Part shown: in pieces, positions 35,981 through 44,415 of the stretch
Layout: each line of letters begins with the position of its first letter
Numbering within the stretch: position 1 is the stretch's first letter
Source of the DNA: Planctomycetota bacterium
Lineage (GTDB): Bacteria; Planctomycetota; UBA1135; JADKAF01
DNA: 45,904 bases
Direction: 5' to 3'
Assembly: GCA_016793245.1 (NCBI GenBank)
Contig: JAEUHW010000384.1
Location: forward strand, 1 to 45,904
The notes under the pieces: model-generated
Told to the model about the DNA's origin: nothing
Database searches by the model: none
Seen by the model: only the letters and a program-made list of their open reading frames with translations
Position numbers and translations under genes: made by a program

Positions 35981-37090
35981 ATGCGCACTCCGTGGCTAGC
36001 TCTCGCCTGCACCGCTCTCTGCTCCGCCGCCGGCGCCCAGGACGCGGCCGCCCCCACCCAGCCCAGCACGAAGGCGAGCGCCGCGCGCTTCGCCTCGCTC
36101 GGCCCGCTGGCCTTCGGCCCGAGCGGCGTCCTCTTCGCCGCCGACTCGAAGGCCGCGGAGATCGCCGCCCTGCGCGTGCCCGCTTCCACCGCGAAGGGCC
36201 TCGCCGGTGACTTTGCACTCGTCGGCGTCGATGCGCGCTGCGCTTCCGCGCTCGGCGTCGAGCTCGAGGCGCTGCGCATCGTCGATCTCGCGATCGATCC
36301 CGCGACGCAGCTCGCCTACCTCGCCGTCGCGCGTGGCCGCGGCGCCGACGCGCAGCCCGTGCTGCTGCGCATCGACGGCAGCGGCGCGATCGAAGCGCTC
36401 GACGCGGACGCGCTGACGATCGGCCGCGCGGCGCTCAGCGATGCGCCGAGCGACGAGCCCGATGCCCGCGGGCGCTCGAGCCGCCAGGAGACCATCACCG
36501 ACCTCGGCTTCGCCGACGGCAAGGTGATCGTGGCGGGCTTGTCGAACGCGGAGTTCTCCTCGTGCCTGCGCACGATCCCCTATCCCTTCGCGAAGGCGGA
36601 GCCCGGCGCCGGCATCGAGATCTATCACGGCGCGCACGGCAAGCTCGAGACCCGCTCCCCCGTGCGCACCTTCCTCGCGCACCAGGTCGGCGGCGAAGCG
36701 CACATCGTCGCCGCGTACACCTGCACGCCCCTCGTGCTGATCCCGGTGAAGCAGCTCGCGCCCGGCGCGCGCGTCCGCGGCAAGACCATCGCCGAGCTCG
36801 GCAACCGCAATCGCCCGCTCGACATGATCGACTACGCGAAGGACGGCCAGCCGTTCTTCCTGATGGCGAACTCGAGCCGCGGCGTGATGAAGATCCCCGC
36901 GCACGAGCTCGAGAAGTGGCAAGGCATCGAGGAGCGCGTCGACGGCGGCGGCACGCAGGGCTTGCCCTACGAGAAAGTCGCGGACCTGGAAGGCGTCGAG
37001 CAGCTCGACAAGCTCGACGCGACGCACGGCGTCGTGCTCGTGCGCGGAGCGGACGGCAAGCTCGCGCTGCGCGCGATCGTCCTGCCTTGA
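35981..37090 (+). CDS. Secreted hypothetical protein, propeller-like
   Basis: 369 residues from ATG 35981 with GAGGAA 6 nt upstream. Signal peptide 1–19 (ending SAAGAQ). Blade-like segments recur: LGPLAFGPSGVLFAADSKAAEIAAL, LRIVDLAIDPATQLAYLAVARG, ITDLGFADGKVIVAGLSN and HIVAAYTCTPLVLIPVKQL, consistent with a six- or seven-bladed beta-propeller similar to NHL/SMP-30-like proteins. No catalytic motif recognised. Its TGA overlaps a TTG start of the lipoprotein downstream (TTGA), so the two are probably made together. Confidence 0.75.
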   Translation: MRTPWLALACTALCSAAGAQDAAAPTQPSTKASAARFASLGPLAFGPSGVLFAADSKAAEIAALRVPASTAKGLAGDFALVGVDARCASALGVELEALRIVDLAIDPATQLAYLAVARGRGADAQPVLLRIDGSGAIEALDADALTIGRAALSDAPSDEPDARGRSSRQETITDLGFADGKVIVAGLSNAEFSSCLRTIPYPFAKAEPGAGIEIYHGAHGKLETRSPVRTFLAHQVGGEAHIVAAYTCTPLVLIPVKQLAPGARVRGKTIAELGNRNRPLDMIDYAKDGQPFFLMANSSRGVMKIPAHELEKWQGIEERVDGGGTQGLPYEKVADLEGVEQLDKLDATHGVVLVRGADGKLALRAIVLP

Positions 37091-38226
37091 GCCTCACCGC
37101 TCGTTCCTCCGCGGCGCGCCGCGGAGGATGGCGCGCCCTCGGCATCACCGTGTCGGCGCTCCTGCTCTCGGGATGCAAGAGCCAGGAGTCCCCTGCCGAG
37201 CTCGAGGTCGAGCGCGATGCGGAAGGCGCCGCACGCGCGGTGGTGCTGCGCCGCGCCGTGCCGAGCCGCAGCGCGCCGATCGACCTCTTGAAGGTCTATC
37301 TCGTGACGAGCGAGCGGAGCCAGCACGCGCTCCCGCCGCTCGTCGGCGTGCATTCCTTCCGCGGCGACGACCTCGTCTTCGAGCCGCGCTTCGGCTTCGA
37401 TGCCGGACAGCGCTATCGGGCGGTAAGCGAGAGCGGCATCGACCTCGTCTTCTCCGGCGTCGAGCGCGAGGTCGACGCAGAGGCCATCTCCGCGACGACG
37501 CTGCAGGCGATCCATCCCTCCGGGCCGACCTGGCCGGAGAACGTGCTGCGCGTCTACCTGCAGTTCTCCGCGCCGATGTCGATCGGCCGCGCCTACGAGT
37601 TCCTTCGTTGGCGCGATGCCGCGGGCGAGCTCGTACCGCACGCGTTCTTGGAGATCGCCGAGGAGCTCTGGGATCCGAGTGGAACACGACTCACGCTGCT
37701 CTTCGATCCCGGGCGCGTGAAGCGCGGTCTCGTCCCGCACGAAGAGCTCGGCCGCGCGCTGCGCGGGGGGGAACGCTACACGCTCGAGGTCGATGCGCGC
37801 TGGCCGGACGCGCACGGTCGACCGCTGGTAGCTGGCACGCGGCACGCGATCACCGCGACGGCCGAGGACCTCGCCTCGCCGGCGATCGAAGCCTGGACGC
37901 TCGCGTTGCCCACGGCCGGCACGCGCGAGACGCTGCGAGTCGCCTTCGGCGAAGCGCTCGACGCCGCGCTGCTGCGCGAGTGGCTGTGGATCGAGACGAG
38001 CGACGGCGCGCGCGTGCGCGGAGCGATCGCGCTCGAGGACGAGGAGCACGCGTGGACCTTCACTCCGGACGAGCCGTGGCGCGCCGCGCCGCACGCGCTC
38101 GTCGCGAACGAAGGCCTCGAGGACGTCTGCGGCAACAGCCTGCGCGCGCCCTTCGAGGTCGATCTCTTCGAGCGCGTGACGCCGCCTGCGGGAGCGCTAA
38201 GGAAGCGCAGCTTCGAGCCGCGCTGA
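37087..38226 (+). CDS. Lipoprotein with bacterial Ig-like domain
   Basis: 379 residues if initiated at TTG 37087, which overlaps the upstream TGA; no in-frame ATG gives a complete signal peptide. The lipobox is LLSGC with the lipidated Cys at about residue 30, followed by KSQESPAEL. A Big_5/SbsA-like Ig domain is suggested by HPSGPTWPENVLRVYLQFSAPMSIGRAYEFLRW (strand with FSxPM), and a second related segment lies at ~275–365 (LRVAFGEALDAALLREWLWIE). Outer-membrane- or cell-wall-anchored. Coupled to the secreted propeller protein upstream, perhaps its anchor. The start choice is the main uncertainty. Confidence 0.7.
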   Translation: MSLTARSSAARRGGWRALGITVSALLLSGCKSQESPAELEVERDAEGAARAVVLRRAVPSRSAPIDLLKVYLVTSERSQHALPPLVGVHSFRGDDLVFEPRFGFDAGQRYRAVSESGIDLVFSGVEREVDAEAISATTLQAIHPSGPTWPENVLRVYLQFSAPMSIGRAYEFLRWRDAAGELVPHAFLEIAEELWDPSGTRLTLLFDPGRVKRGLVPHEELGRALRGGERYTLEVDARWPDAHGRPLVAGTRHAITATAEDLASPAIEAWTLALPTAGTRETLRVAFGEALDAALLREWLWIETSDGARVRGAIALEDEEHAWTFTPDEPWRAAPHALVANEGLEDVCGNSLRAPFEVDLFERVTPPAGALRKRSFEPR

Positions 38227-38235
38227 GCGAACGCA

Positions 38236-38264
38236 GAGCGCTCGTGGCGCACCGCGAGGCGCTC
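38236..38264. terminator. Hairpin between convergent genes
   Basis: GAGCGCTCG pairs with CGAGGCGCTC with one bulged base around a 10-nt loop, in the 36-bp gap between the Ig-like lipoprotein and VWA genes, overlapping the latter's stop. Confidence 0.3.
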
Positions 38265-39363
38265 AGCGCCGGAGGAAGTCCCGCAGCAGCAGCCCGCCGA
38301 GCTCGTCCGGCGCGCAGGTGAACGCCTGCCCGCCGTTCGTTGCGCAGAGGTCCTGCACGAAGCGCTGCAGCACCGGGTCGTCGGCGACCATGAAGGTCGT
38401 GATCGGGATCTTCTTCCGCCGACAGAGCGCGGCCTCGTCGAGCGTGCGATTCAAGATGCGCGGGTTCGGGTAACCGCTGTCGATCAAGCGCTTCCCGCGC
38501 TCGTCGAGCACCGTGGGCTTGCCGTCGGTGATCAGGAAGATGCGCCGGTCCGGGCAGCGCGAGCGGAGCAGGAGATCGCGGCCGAGGGCGAGCGCCGCCT
38601 TCGTGTTCGTGTGATACGGCCCCCAGCTCAAGTACGGCACCTGCTCCTCGGGCACGAGAACCGCATCGTCGCCGAAGGCCACGACGTGCAGCACGTCCTG
38701 CGGAAAGCGCGTGCGGATCAGCTCGACGAGCGCAGTGGCCACGAGGCGCGCCGGCGTCATGCGGTCCTCGCCGTAGAGGACCATCGAGTGCGAGCAGTCG
38801 ACGAGCAGCGCGGTCGCGCGGCGCGTCTTGCGCTCGGTCTCGTGCACCACGAGGTCGCGCTCCTCGAGCGACCAGGCCTCGAGGTCGGCCGAGCCCTGGC
38901 GGCGGAAGGCCTCCGCGAGCGTCTCCGTCGGCGCGAGCTGGGAGAGATCGTCGCCGAAGGTCCACGGCCGCAGCGCCGGCTCGCGTTCCACGCCGAGCCC
39001 TTCGACGCGCGAGCGATGCTCACCGCGTCCGCCGGCAGCGCGGGCGAGATCGCCGAACACGCGCTCCAACGCATCGCGCCGCAGGAGGCCTTCGCCCTTG
39101 CGGGTGAGCTGAAAGCCGCCGTTCGCACCGTCCCGAGGTTCGAGCTCGCCGCGCTCGCGCAGGAACGCCTCGAAGCCCGCGCGATCCAGGTCCGCGGTCC
39201 AGAGGCGATGCTGCTCGGCGATCCGATCCAGCCACTCGAGCGCCTGCTCCGCATCGCCGGCGGCGTGCGAGAGCAGGACGCGGAAGAGGCGCAGCAGCTC
39301 CTCCAGACGCTCGTCGCGAGCGCGCTGTCGCGGGTCGTAGCTCGTGTAGCGAAGGTGCGTCAT
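38263..39363 (-). CDS. VWA domain protein paired with MoxR ATPase
   Basis: 366 residues. An N-terminal helical region (1–180), rich in Arg/Glu, precedes a von Willebrand A domain at ~185–360. The metal-ion-dependent adhesion site reads DCSHS (D189, S191, S193), with the later Thr (HTNTKAAL) and Asp (FLITDGKPTV) also present. MoxR AAA+ ATPases work with VWA proteins as chaperones that insert cofactors or assemble complexes. The MoxR gene ends 9 bp upstream on the same strand, supporting that partnership. No transmembrane segment, unlike many VWA partners, so it is probably cytoplasmic. Confidence 0.88.
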   Translation of the reverse strand: MTHLRYTSYDPRQRARDERLEELLRLFRVLLSHAAGDAEQALEWLDRIAEQHRLWTADLDRAGFEAFLRERGELEPRDGANGGFQLTRKGEGLLRRDALERVFGDLARAAGGRGEHRSRVEGLGVEREPALRPWTFGDDLSQLAPTETLAEAFRRQGSADLEAWSLEERDLVVHETERKTRRATALLVDCSHSMVLYGEDRMTPARLVATALVELIRTRFPQDVLHVVAFGDDAVLVPEEQVPYLSWGPYHTNTKAALALGRDLLLRSRCPDRRIFLITDGKPTVLDERGKRLIDSGYPNPRILNRTLDEAALCRRKKIPITTFMVADDPVLQRFVQDLCATNGGQAFTCAPDELGGLLLRDFLRR

Positions 39364-39372
39364 CGAACGCGC

Positions 39373-40881
39373 TCAGCGCTTCCGCTTCGGCGGGTTCTTG
39401 CCACCCCCGCCGAGCTCGCCCAGCATGCCGCCCAGCATGTCCGCGTAGCGCACGCCGCGATCGAGCTCCTCCTTTGCGAGCAGCTTCGCCTGGTGCAGCG
39501 CTTCCACCGCGAGCTCCATCGCGGGCAAGAGCTCCAGCTCGGGCTCGGCGAGCGCGGCGTGCTTCCGCACGAAGGCTTCGAGCCCATCGATCGCCGAGAG
39601 GCGCTCCAGCGCTTGCGCGTCGCTCTCGCGATCGCTGAGCTCCAGCGTTCCGCCGCGGCCGAACCAATCGACGATGGGCTTCCACGGGCCGAACACCGCC
39701 GCGTCGTCCTCGCCGTCCTCGCCCTGCACCGCCGGCAAACAGCGTTCAGCCGTGCGCGCGAAGCCCTGCCCGAGGAGCTGGCGCGCGACGTTGGAGACTC
39801 CTTCCTGCTCACCTTGGTAGACGAGCTCGATCTTCCCGGTGACCGCCGCGAGCGCGGGATCGAAGTCGAGCGGGCGCACGACCGTCGACGCTGCGCCGTG
39901 GAGCAACGCGCGGCGCTCGGCATTCGAGACGACGCACTCGAGCAAGCTGATCGTCAAGCGCGCGCTGACGCCCGACGACGCGTCGAGCAAGTCGCTCGCG
40001 CGCGCGGCGAAGCCCACCTCTTCCACCGCATCGCGCAGGAACTCCGGGAGATGGACCTCGGGACCTCCGCCCCGCCGATCCCAGGCCTCCTGCGCGGTGA
40101 TCGCCCGCGCGTGCTCGAGGGTCGCCGGATAGTGCGTCAAGATCTGCGAGGCGATGCGGTCCTTCAGCGGCGTGATGATCGCGCCGCGCTGCGTGTAGTC
40201 CTCGGGGTTCGCGGTGAACACCATCGCGACATCGAGCGGGAGCCGCACGGGGAAGCCGCGGATCTGCACCTCGCGCTCCTGCAGGATCCCGAGCAGACCG
40301 ACCTGGATGCGCGCGGCGAGGTCGGGCAGCTCGTTCAAGCAGAAGATGCCGCGATTCGTACGCGGCACGATGCCGTAGTGCAGCGCGCGCTCGCTCGAGT
40401 ACTCGGCGCGCAGGTTCGCGGCGCGGATCGGATCCAAGTCGCCGATCAAGTCGGCCATCGAGACGTCCGGCGTCGCGAGCTTCTCGCGGTAGCGCTCCTC
40501 GCGCTCGAGCCACGCGATCGGCGCGTCGTCGCCGGCCTCGGCGATGAGCTCCCGCGCCCAACGCGTGAGCGGCCGCAGCGGATCCTCGTTGAGCTCGGAG
40601 CCCGCGAGCACGGGCACGCGCTCGTCGAGCAGCTCGACCAGCCTTCGCGCGAGCCGCGTCTTCGCCTGACCGCGCAAGCCGAGCAGGAGCACGTCGTGCT
40701 TGGCGAGCAGCGCGTTCACCACCTGCGGCACGACGGTGCGCTCGTAGCCGATCAGCCCTTGGAACAAGGGCCGGCCCGCGCGCAGCGCGGCGACCGCATT
40801 CGCCCGCAGCTCTTCCTTCACGCTGTGCGAGCGGTATCCGCTCGCACGCAGCGCACCTAGGGTGCGCGGTAGCTCCCGCAT
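39373..40881 (-). CDS. MoxR-type AAA+ ATPase (Mg-chelatase subunit I-like)
   Basis: 502 residues from ATG 40881, the normal start of this family (MRELPRTLGALRASGYRSHSVKEEL). Walker A is GLRGQAKT (68–75); Walker B is in RGIFCLNELPDLA, where N replaces the first Asp and E is retained; sensor segment MVFTANPEDYTQRG. A long C-terminal helical region (~330–490) ends in a Lys/Arg-rich tail (GGGGKNPPKRKR). ATP-driven remodelling with the VWA protein downstream is expected. No chlorophyll or cobalamin genes are nearby, so a true chelatase is unlikely. Shine-Dalgarno poor. Confidence 0.9.
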   Translation of the reverse strand: MRELPRTLGALRASGYRSHSVKEELRANAVAALRAGRPLFQGLIGYERTVVPQVVNALLAKHDVLLLGLRGQAKTRLARRLVELLDERVPVLAGSELNEDPLRPLTRWARELIAEAGDDAPIAWLEREERYREKLATPDVSMADLIGDLDPIRAANLRAEYSSERALHYGIVPRTNRGIFCLNELPDLAARIQVGLLGILQEREVQIRGFPVRLPLDVAMVFTANPEDYTQRGAIITPLKDRIASQILTHYPATLEHARAITAQEAWDRRGGGPEVHLPEFLRDAVEEVGFAARASDLLDASSGVSARLTISLLECVVSNAERRALLHGAASTVVRPLDFDPALAAVTGKIELVYQGEQEGVSNVARQLLGQGFARTAERCLPAVQGEDGEDDAAVFGPWKPIVDWFGRGGTLELSDRESDAQALERLSAIDGLEAFVRKHAALAEPELELLPAMELAVEALHQAKLLAKEELDRGVRYADMLGGMLGELGGGGKNPPKRKR

Positions 40882-41293
40882 GGCGACTGGCTCTGCCGGT
40901 TCGACCGGCGCTCGGGGTTCGACTCGCCTTGGCGGACCCACGCTACCATCGCCGAGCCGCGCCGCCGCGAGCTGCGGCGATGAAGCGCTCGGGTCGCATG
41001 GAGGCATGCCGCGGGCCATCGCGAGACGCGCGCCCTTCGCAGCGGCCGTCGAGAGCGGAGGCAGCGCGAGCGAATCGAGGCACATTCGACTCGCAGCGGC
41101 CTTGGCCTGCCCGTCGTCTCCTCCGGCATCCTCACGACACTAGGTCCCGCGGAGCGCGCCGCTCCTCCCGGGGAACGGAATCGCCGGATTCCCCGCGGGT
41201 CGAGCGCGGAGATCGGTGATGGATCGCTGACCCATCTAGGGAGCCCCGGTTCCGGGCGCCCGATGAATGTTCCCCTTCGGAGCGCTCTCCATC
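40882..41293. other. Divergent intergenic region, 412 bp
   Basis: Lies between the MoxR gene and a small secreted-protein gene. Frames are open on both strands but give Arg/Ser-rich, unrecognisable peptides. It has a small hairpin, CCGG-TTCGA-CCGG, around 40908, near a second GTTCGAC at 40918, and an imperfect dyad GGGGAA…TTCCCC near 41177–41203. Promoters for both genes are presumably here; none is clear. Confidence 0.4.
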
Positions 41294-41821
41294 ATGAATC
41301 GCATGCTCGCCGCTGCCTGTCTCGCCGCCGCCGCCCTGTTCTCGGTCCCGACCGCGACCGCCCAGCAAGGGCTCACAGGGAATTGGAACTTCGCCGTCCT
41401 GGCCCAAGCCAAGATCAAGGACCTAGGGACCTACGAGAACCTCTCTCTCGACCGGCTGCGCTTCACCTCGGCAACGACCTTCGCCATCGATCTCTCCATC
41501 GTGCCGGCGTTTCCGATCACCCTGACCGGCAACTTCACGCAGTTCGGCAAGAAGGTCGTCTTCGAGATCGACGGAGGAAGCCGCGAGCTGCTGAGGAGCG
41601 CTCTCGAGGTCATCGCGAACGGATTGGCTCTGGCGAGCGGAAACCCGCCCACCGCCAACGTGAGGATCGAGGACTTGAAGCTCGTGGTGAAGTACAAGAA
41701 CAGCACGAGAAGCGGCGAGCAGATCGGGATGAAGGCGAAGGCCAGATTCGTCGTGAACGGCATCGGCGGCGTTTCGCGCAAAGCCACATTCGTTCTGATC
41801 GGAGCTGGCACGCCCGAGTAG
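41294..41821 (+). CDS. Small secreted protein, unknown function
   Basis: 175 residues from ATG 41294 (GGAG 12 nt upstream; ATG 41267 is an alternative that would lengthen the signal). Signal peptide about 1–23 (LAAACLAAAALFSVPTATAQ). The mature protein alternates strands: GLTGNWNFAVLAQ, FPITLTGNFTQFGKKVVFEI, VRIEDLKLVVKYKN, ARFVVNGIGGVSRKATFVLIG, consistent with a lipocalin-like or beta-barrel fold. Lower GC in this coding region than the neighbours (visual). No family recognised. Confidence 0.72.
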   Translation: MNRMLAAACLAAAALFSVPTATAQQGLTGNWNFAVLAQAKIKDLGTYENLSLDRLRFTSATTFAIDLSIVPAFPITLTGNFTQFGKKVVFEIDGGSRELLRSALEVIANGLALASGNPPTANVRIEDLKLVVKYKNSTRSGEQIGMKAKARFVVNGIGGVSRKATFVLIGAGTPE

Positions 41822-41977
41822 GTCGCATCGAGCGGCGCGCGCGCACGAGGGAGACGAGCTGGCGTATCCGCGATCGAGGCCACGTGCACCGGTCACGGCA
41901 GGCCGACGATCCCTCGAGCGGAGGGGCGTGTGGCCCTGCGCGCGCTTGCTCCGAGATGCTGCGATCGAGCTCGCGCG

Positions 41978-43003
41978 TCAGCGCTCGAGCGACGATCGCG
42001 GCATCGGATGGTGCGAAGCAGCCAACGCCTGCGCCGCCCACGCGCTGGTCGACACGCGATGCGCGCGGCTCTCTCCGCCGGCCGGCCGCGTCGTCTCGCG
42101 CCACCCGCCGTCGAGCTCTTGCTCGCGCTCGAGATAGCCGCGCGCCGCGGCGCACGCACGCATGATCGCGGGCGACGCGGGCTGCGCCTCGAGCGCGAGC
42201 AACGCCAGCGCGGTGTCGAAGACCTCGCTGGAACCTTCCTCCCAGGGCGCGAATCCGCCGCTGCGCTGCGCGCGCGCGAGCAACGCGGCGACCGAGCGAT
42301 CGCGCGCGGCGCGCTCGTGCGCGTCGCGCGGTGCGGCGAGCGCCCAGGCCACCGCCGCGTGCTCGAGCGTGGCGCTCGGGCTCGCGCTCGCGAACCAAGC
42401 GCGCCCGCGCCGCACGGCCTCAGCGCTCGCGCCGTCCGCGCGATCCTGCAGCACGGAGATCGCCAAGGCCGTCGCGAGGAACGGCCCATAGGTCACCGGA
42501 CCGCCGAGGCCCGAAGTCGTCGAGCCGAGCCAGCAACCGGGTTCCTCTTGTTGCCTGCGCAGCGCATCGAGGAGCGTCTCCACGGCTCCGACATCGATCC
42601 GCGCGCCGCGCGCGAGCGCCGCCTGCAGCGCCGCCGCGCGCTGCACGAGAGCCAGCCGTTCATCGCGAAAGCGCGGATCGCCCTGCGGGTCGCACCAGAG
42701 CGAGCTGCGCAGCAGACGGTCGCGATGCTCGGCCAAACGCGCTTCGCGGAGCGCATCGAAGCCCGCGTCGATGCTCCACAGCACGCGCGCGGCATCGCCG
42801 TCGTGATGGCAGGAGGCGCAGCGCTCTTCGGCATGCCACTGCGCGAGCTCTTGCGCGAGGAACTCCTGCGCGCGCACGAGCGCCGCAGAGACCCGCGTTC
42901 GCTCGCGCGGCGCGATCCGGCAGCTCTCGAGTGCGAGCGCGCTCAGCGCCAAGGACGCGAGCAGCGCAGAGATGCGCAACGAGACCAGCCGGGGGCGATG
43001 CAT
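41978..43003 (-). CDS. Squalene-cyclase-like lipoprotein with CxxCH haem motif
   Basis: 341 residues from ATG 43003; GTG 43021 is an alternative. Lipoprotein signal with Cys at residue 28 (LALESC). Next comes CASCH (C62, C65, H66) preceded by a Trp-His pair (QWHAEER), a single c-type haem site. Residues ~90–320 are helical repeats of the prenyltransferase/squalene-cyclase kind: SAEAVRRGRAWFAS, LARAQRSGGFAPWEEGSSEVFDTALALLAL, AARGYLEREQELDGGWRET. The DxDD motif of squalene-hopene cyclase is absent, so cyclisation is unlikely. Envelope-anchored electron-transfer or binding role is an inference. Follows the alpha/beta hydrolase gene by 55 bp. Confidence 0.8.
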   Translation of the reverse strand: MHRPRLVSLRISALLASLALSALALESCRIAPRERTRVSAALVRAQEFLAQELAQWHAEERCASCHHDGDAARVLWSIDAGFDALREARLAEHRDRLLRSSLWCDPQGDPRFRDERLALVQRAAALQAALARGARIDVGAVETLLDALRRQQEEPGCWLGSTTSGLGGPVTYGPFLATALAISVLQDRADGASAEAVRRGRAWFASASPSATLEHAAVAWALAAPRDAHERAARDRSVAALLARAQRSGGFAPWEEGSSEVFDTALALLALEAQPASPAIMRACAAARGYLEREQELDGGWRETTRPAGGESRAHRVSTSAWAAQALAASHHPMPRSSLER

Positions 43004-43058
43004 GCGCTCACGATCGCGCACGACGAAGCGCAGGGGAAGCGCGCCTTGCCGCGCGAGC

Positions 43059-44168
43059 TCAGCCGGCGGCGGCCGCGTCGCCCTCCGCGGCGCTCTCCGC
43101 CGCGGTTCGCTCGAGGAAGCGCTGCACCGCGACGGCGACCTCGAAGGGTCGCTCGAGCTGCGGCAGGTGGCCGACTCCGCTCCAGCAATGGCGCTCGACG
43201 CGCGGCATCTCGCGCTCCAAGCGCTCCGCCACCCACGCAGGAACGACGCGATCGCGATCGCCGTGGAGGAGCAGCACCTCGAGCGGCACGCGCTCGCCGC
43301 TCGACCGGCGCGCGCGCGTCCGCGCGCACTTCGGCACGAGCGCGCTCAGGATGTTGTTCCGGCCGCGCCGTGCTTCGCGGCAGAGGCGGGCCAGATCGCG
43401 CGCGAGATGCTGGAAGGCGCGCAGTCCGTACGGGCGCTCCAAGTGCCGCACGAGGTCTTGCACGCTCTCGCGCGCGACGCAGCGCGGATCGCCGACGGAG
43501 GCGCACAAGGCGACGGCGGCGAGCATGCGTTTCGGCACCCAATGCGCGAACGCCGCGTGCGCGGGCAGGCGCTGCGCGCGGATCCAGAAGCTGAGTTCCT
43601 GCGGGAAAGCCGCGGGTGCCAGCAACACGAGGCGACCGATGCGATTGCGCGGACCGAGCGCCGCGACGATGCCGAGAGCGAGCGCGCCACCGAGCGAATT
43701 GCCGAGCAGGATCGTCGAGGGCCGGTTCCAACCGCGCTGCACGACGAGCTCGCGCAAGGCATCGCGCAACACTTCGGCGCGAAACGCCTCGCGGGTCGGC
43801 CAGAGCTCGGAGCGCCCGAAGCCGGGCGGATCGACGAGGACGAGGCGCGCGATGGGTGCGAGGGCTTCGACCAAGATGCGAAAGGTCTCGGCCGAGTCGC
43901 CGAGGCCCGGGATCAAGACGATCGTCGGAGCGCGCGGATCGGCGCGGTCGCAGCTCCGCCACGCGAGCTCGAGCTCGCGCGCGCGTCCATCGGCGAGGCG
44001 CACGCGCACGCGCTCCTTCGAGAGCGGCAGGCGATCGAACAGCCCACCGCCGAGTGGCGCCTGCGGCCACAGCGTCTCCGCCGTCGGGAAGCGCAGCAAG
44101 AGATCCGGATCGCAGAGGCGCGCGAGAGCGCGCGCTCCGTGGAAGAAGCCAGCGAACGCCGAGCTCAC
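43059..44168 (-). CDS. Alpha/beta hydrolase
   Basis: 369 residues from GTG 44168, preceded by GAGG at ~7 nt; the open frame continues upstream to 44318 without family similarity, so the start is an estimate. Classic fold signatures: PTIVLIPGLGDSAETF, DPPGFGRSE, nucleophile S158 in LLGNSLGGA, catalytic Asp in LLLHGDRDRVVP (D306), and His in GVGHLPQLERP (H334). A lid of ~80 residues (about 195–275) separates Ser from Asp. Likely esterase, haloperoxidase-like or hydrolase acting on small molecules; substrate unknown. Ends in Ala/Glu-rich tail. Confidence 0.87.
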   Translation of the reverse strand: MSSAFAGFFHGARALARLCDPDLLLRFPTAETLWPQAPLGGGLFDRLPLSKERVRVRLADGRARELELAWRSCDRADPRAPTIVLIPGLGDSAETFRILVEALAPIARLVLVDPPGFGRSELWPTREAFRAEVLRDALRELVVQRGWNRPSTILLGNSLGGALALGIVAALGPRNRIGRLVLLAPAAFPQELSFWIRAQRLPAHAAFAHWVPKRMLAAVALCASVGDPRCVARESVQDLVRHLERPYGLRAFQHLARDLARLCREARRGRNNILSALVPKCARTRARRSSGERVPLEVLLLHGDRDRVVPAWVAERLEREMPRVERHCWSGVGHLPQLERPFEVAVAVQRFLERTAAESAAEGDAAAAG

Positions 44169-44339
44169 GGCGACACCTCGCGACGCAACACCGCTGCATG
44201 AAGGAGCGGCCCGCGCCCGCAGAGCGCCGCGCGAGTCGACGAGGAAGGCTATCCCCTCTTCGTGCCCACGGTCGGACGCGTCGCGCCAGAATCCCGCGCG
44301 CCCCAGAATCCCTCGCAACGCAGCGCCGCAGGAACGAGC

Positions 44340-44375
44340 GCGCCCCGCGGCGATCGAGGGATCGCCGCGGGGCGC
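44340..44375 (-). terminator. Terminator after ribonucleotide reductase gene
   Basis: A perfect 16-bp GC-rich stem (44340–44355 with 44360–44375) and GAGG loop, 40 bp beyond the nrdJ stop. No U-tract. The rest of the 247-bp gap 44169–44415 shows no gene. Confidence 0.6.
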
Positions 44376-44415
44376 CGAAGAGCAGGCTTCTAGCGAAGAG
44401 GCCGTTCGCCGTCGC

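Noticed and set aside
39373..40881. Mg-chelatase subunit I for chlorophyll or cobalamin
   Set aside because: No pigment or cobalamin genes nearby; the protein matches planctomycete MoxR-like ATPases paired with VWA.
40895..40940. tRNA-like sequence with two GGTTCGAC/GTTCGAC motifs
   Set aside because: The second T-loop-like motif lacks a pairing 5-bp T-stem, and no acceptor or anticodon arm can be folded around it.
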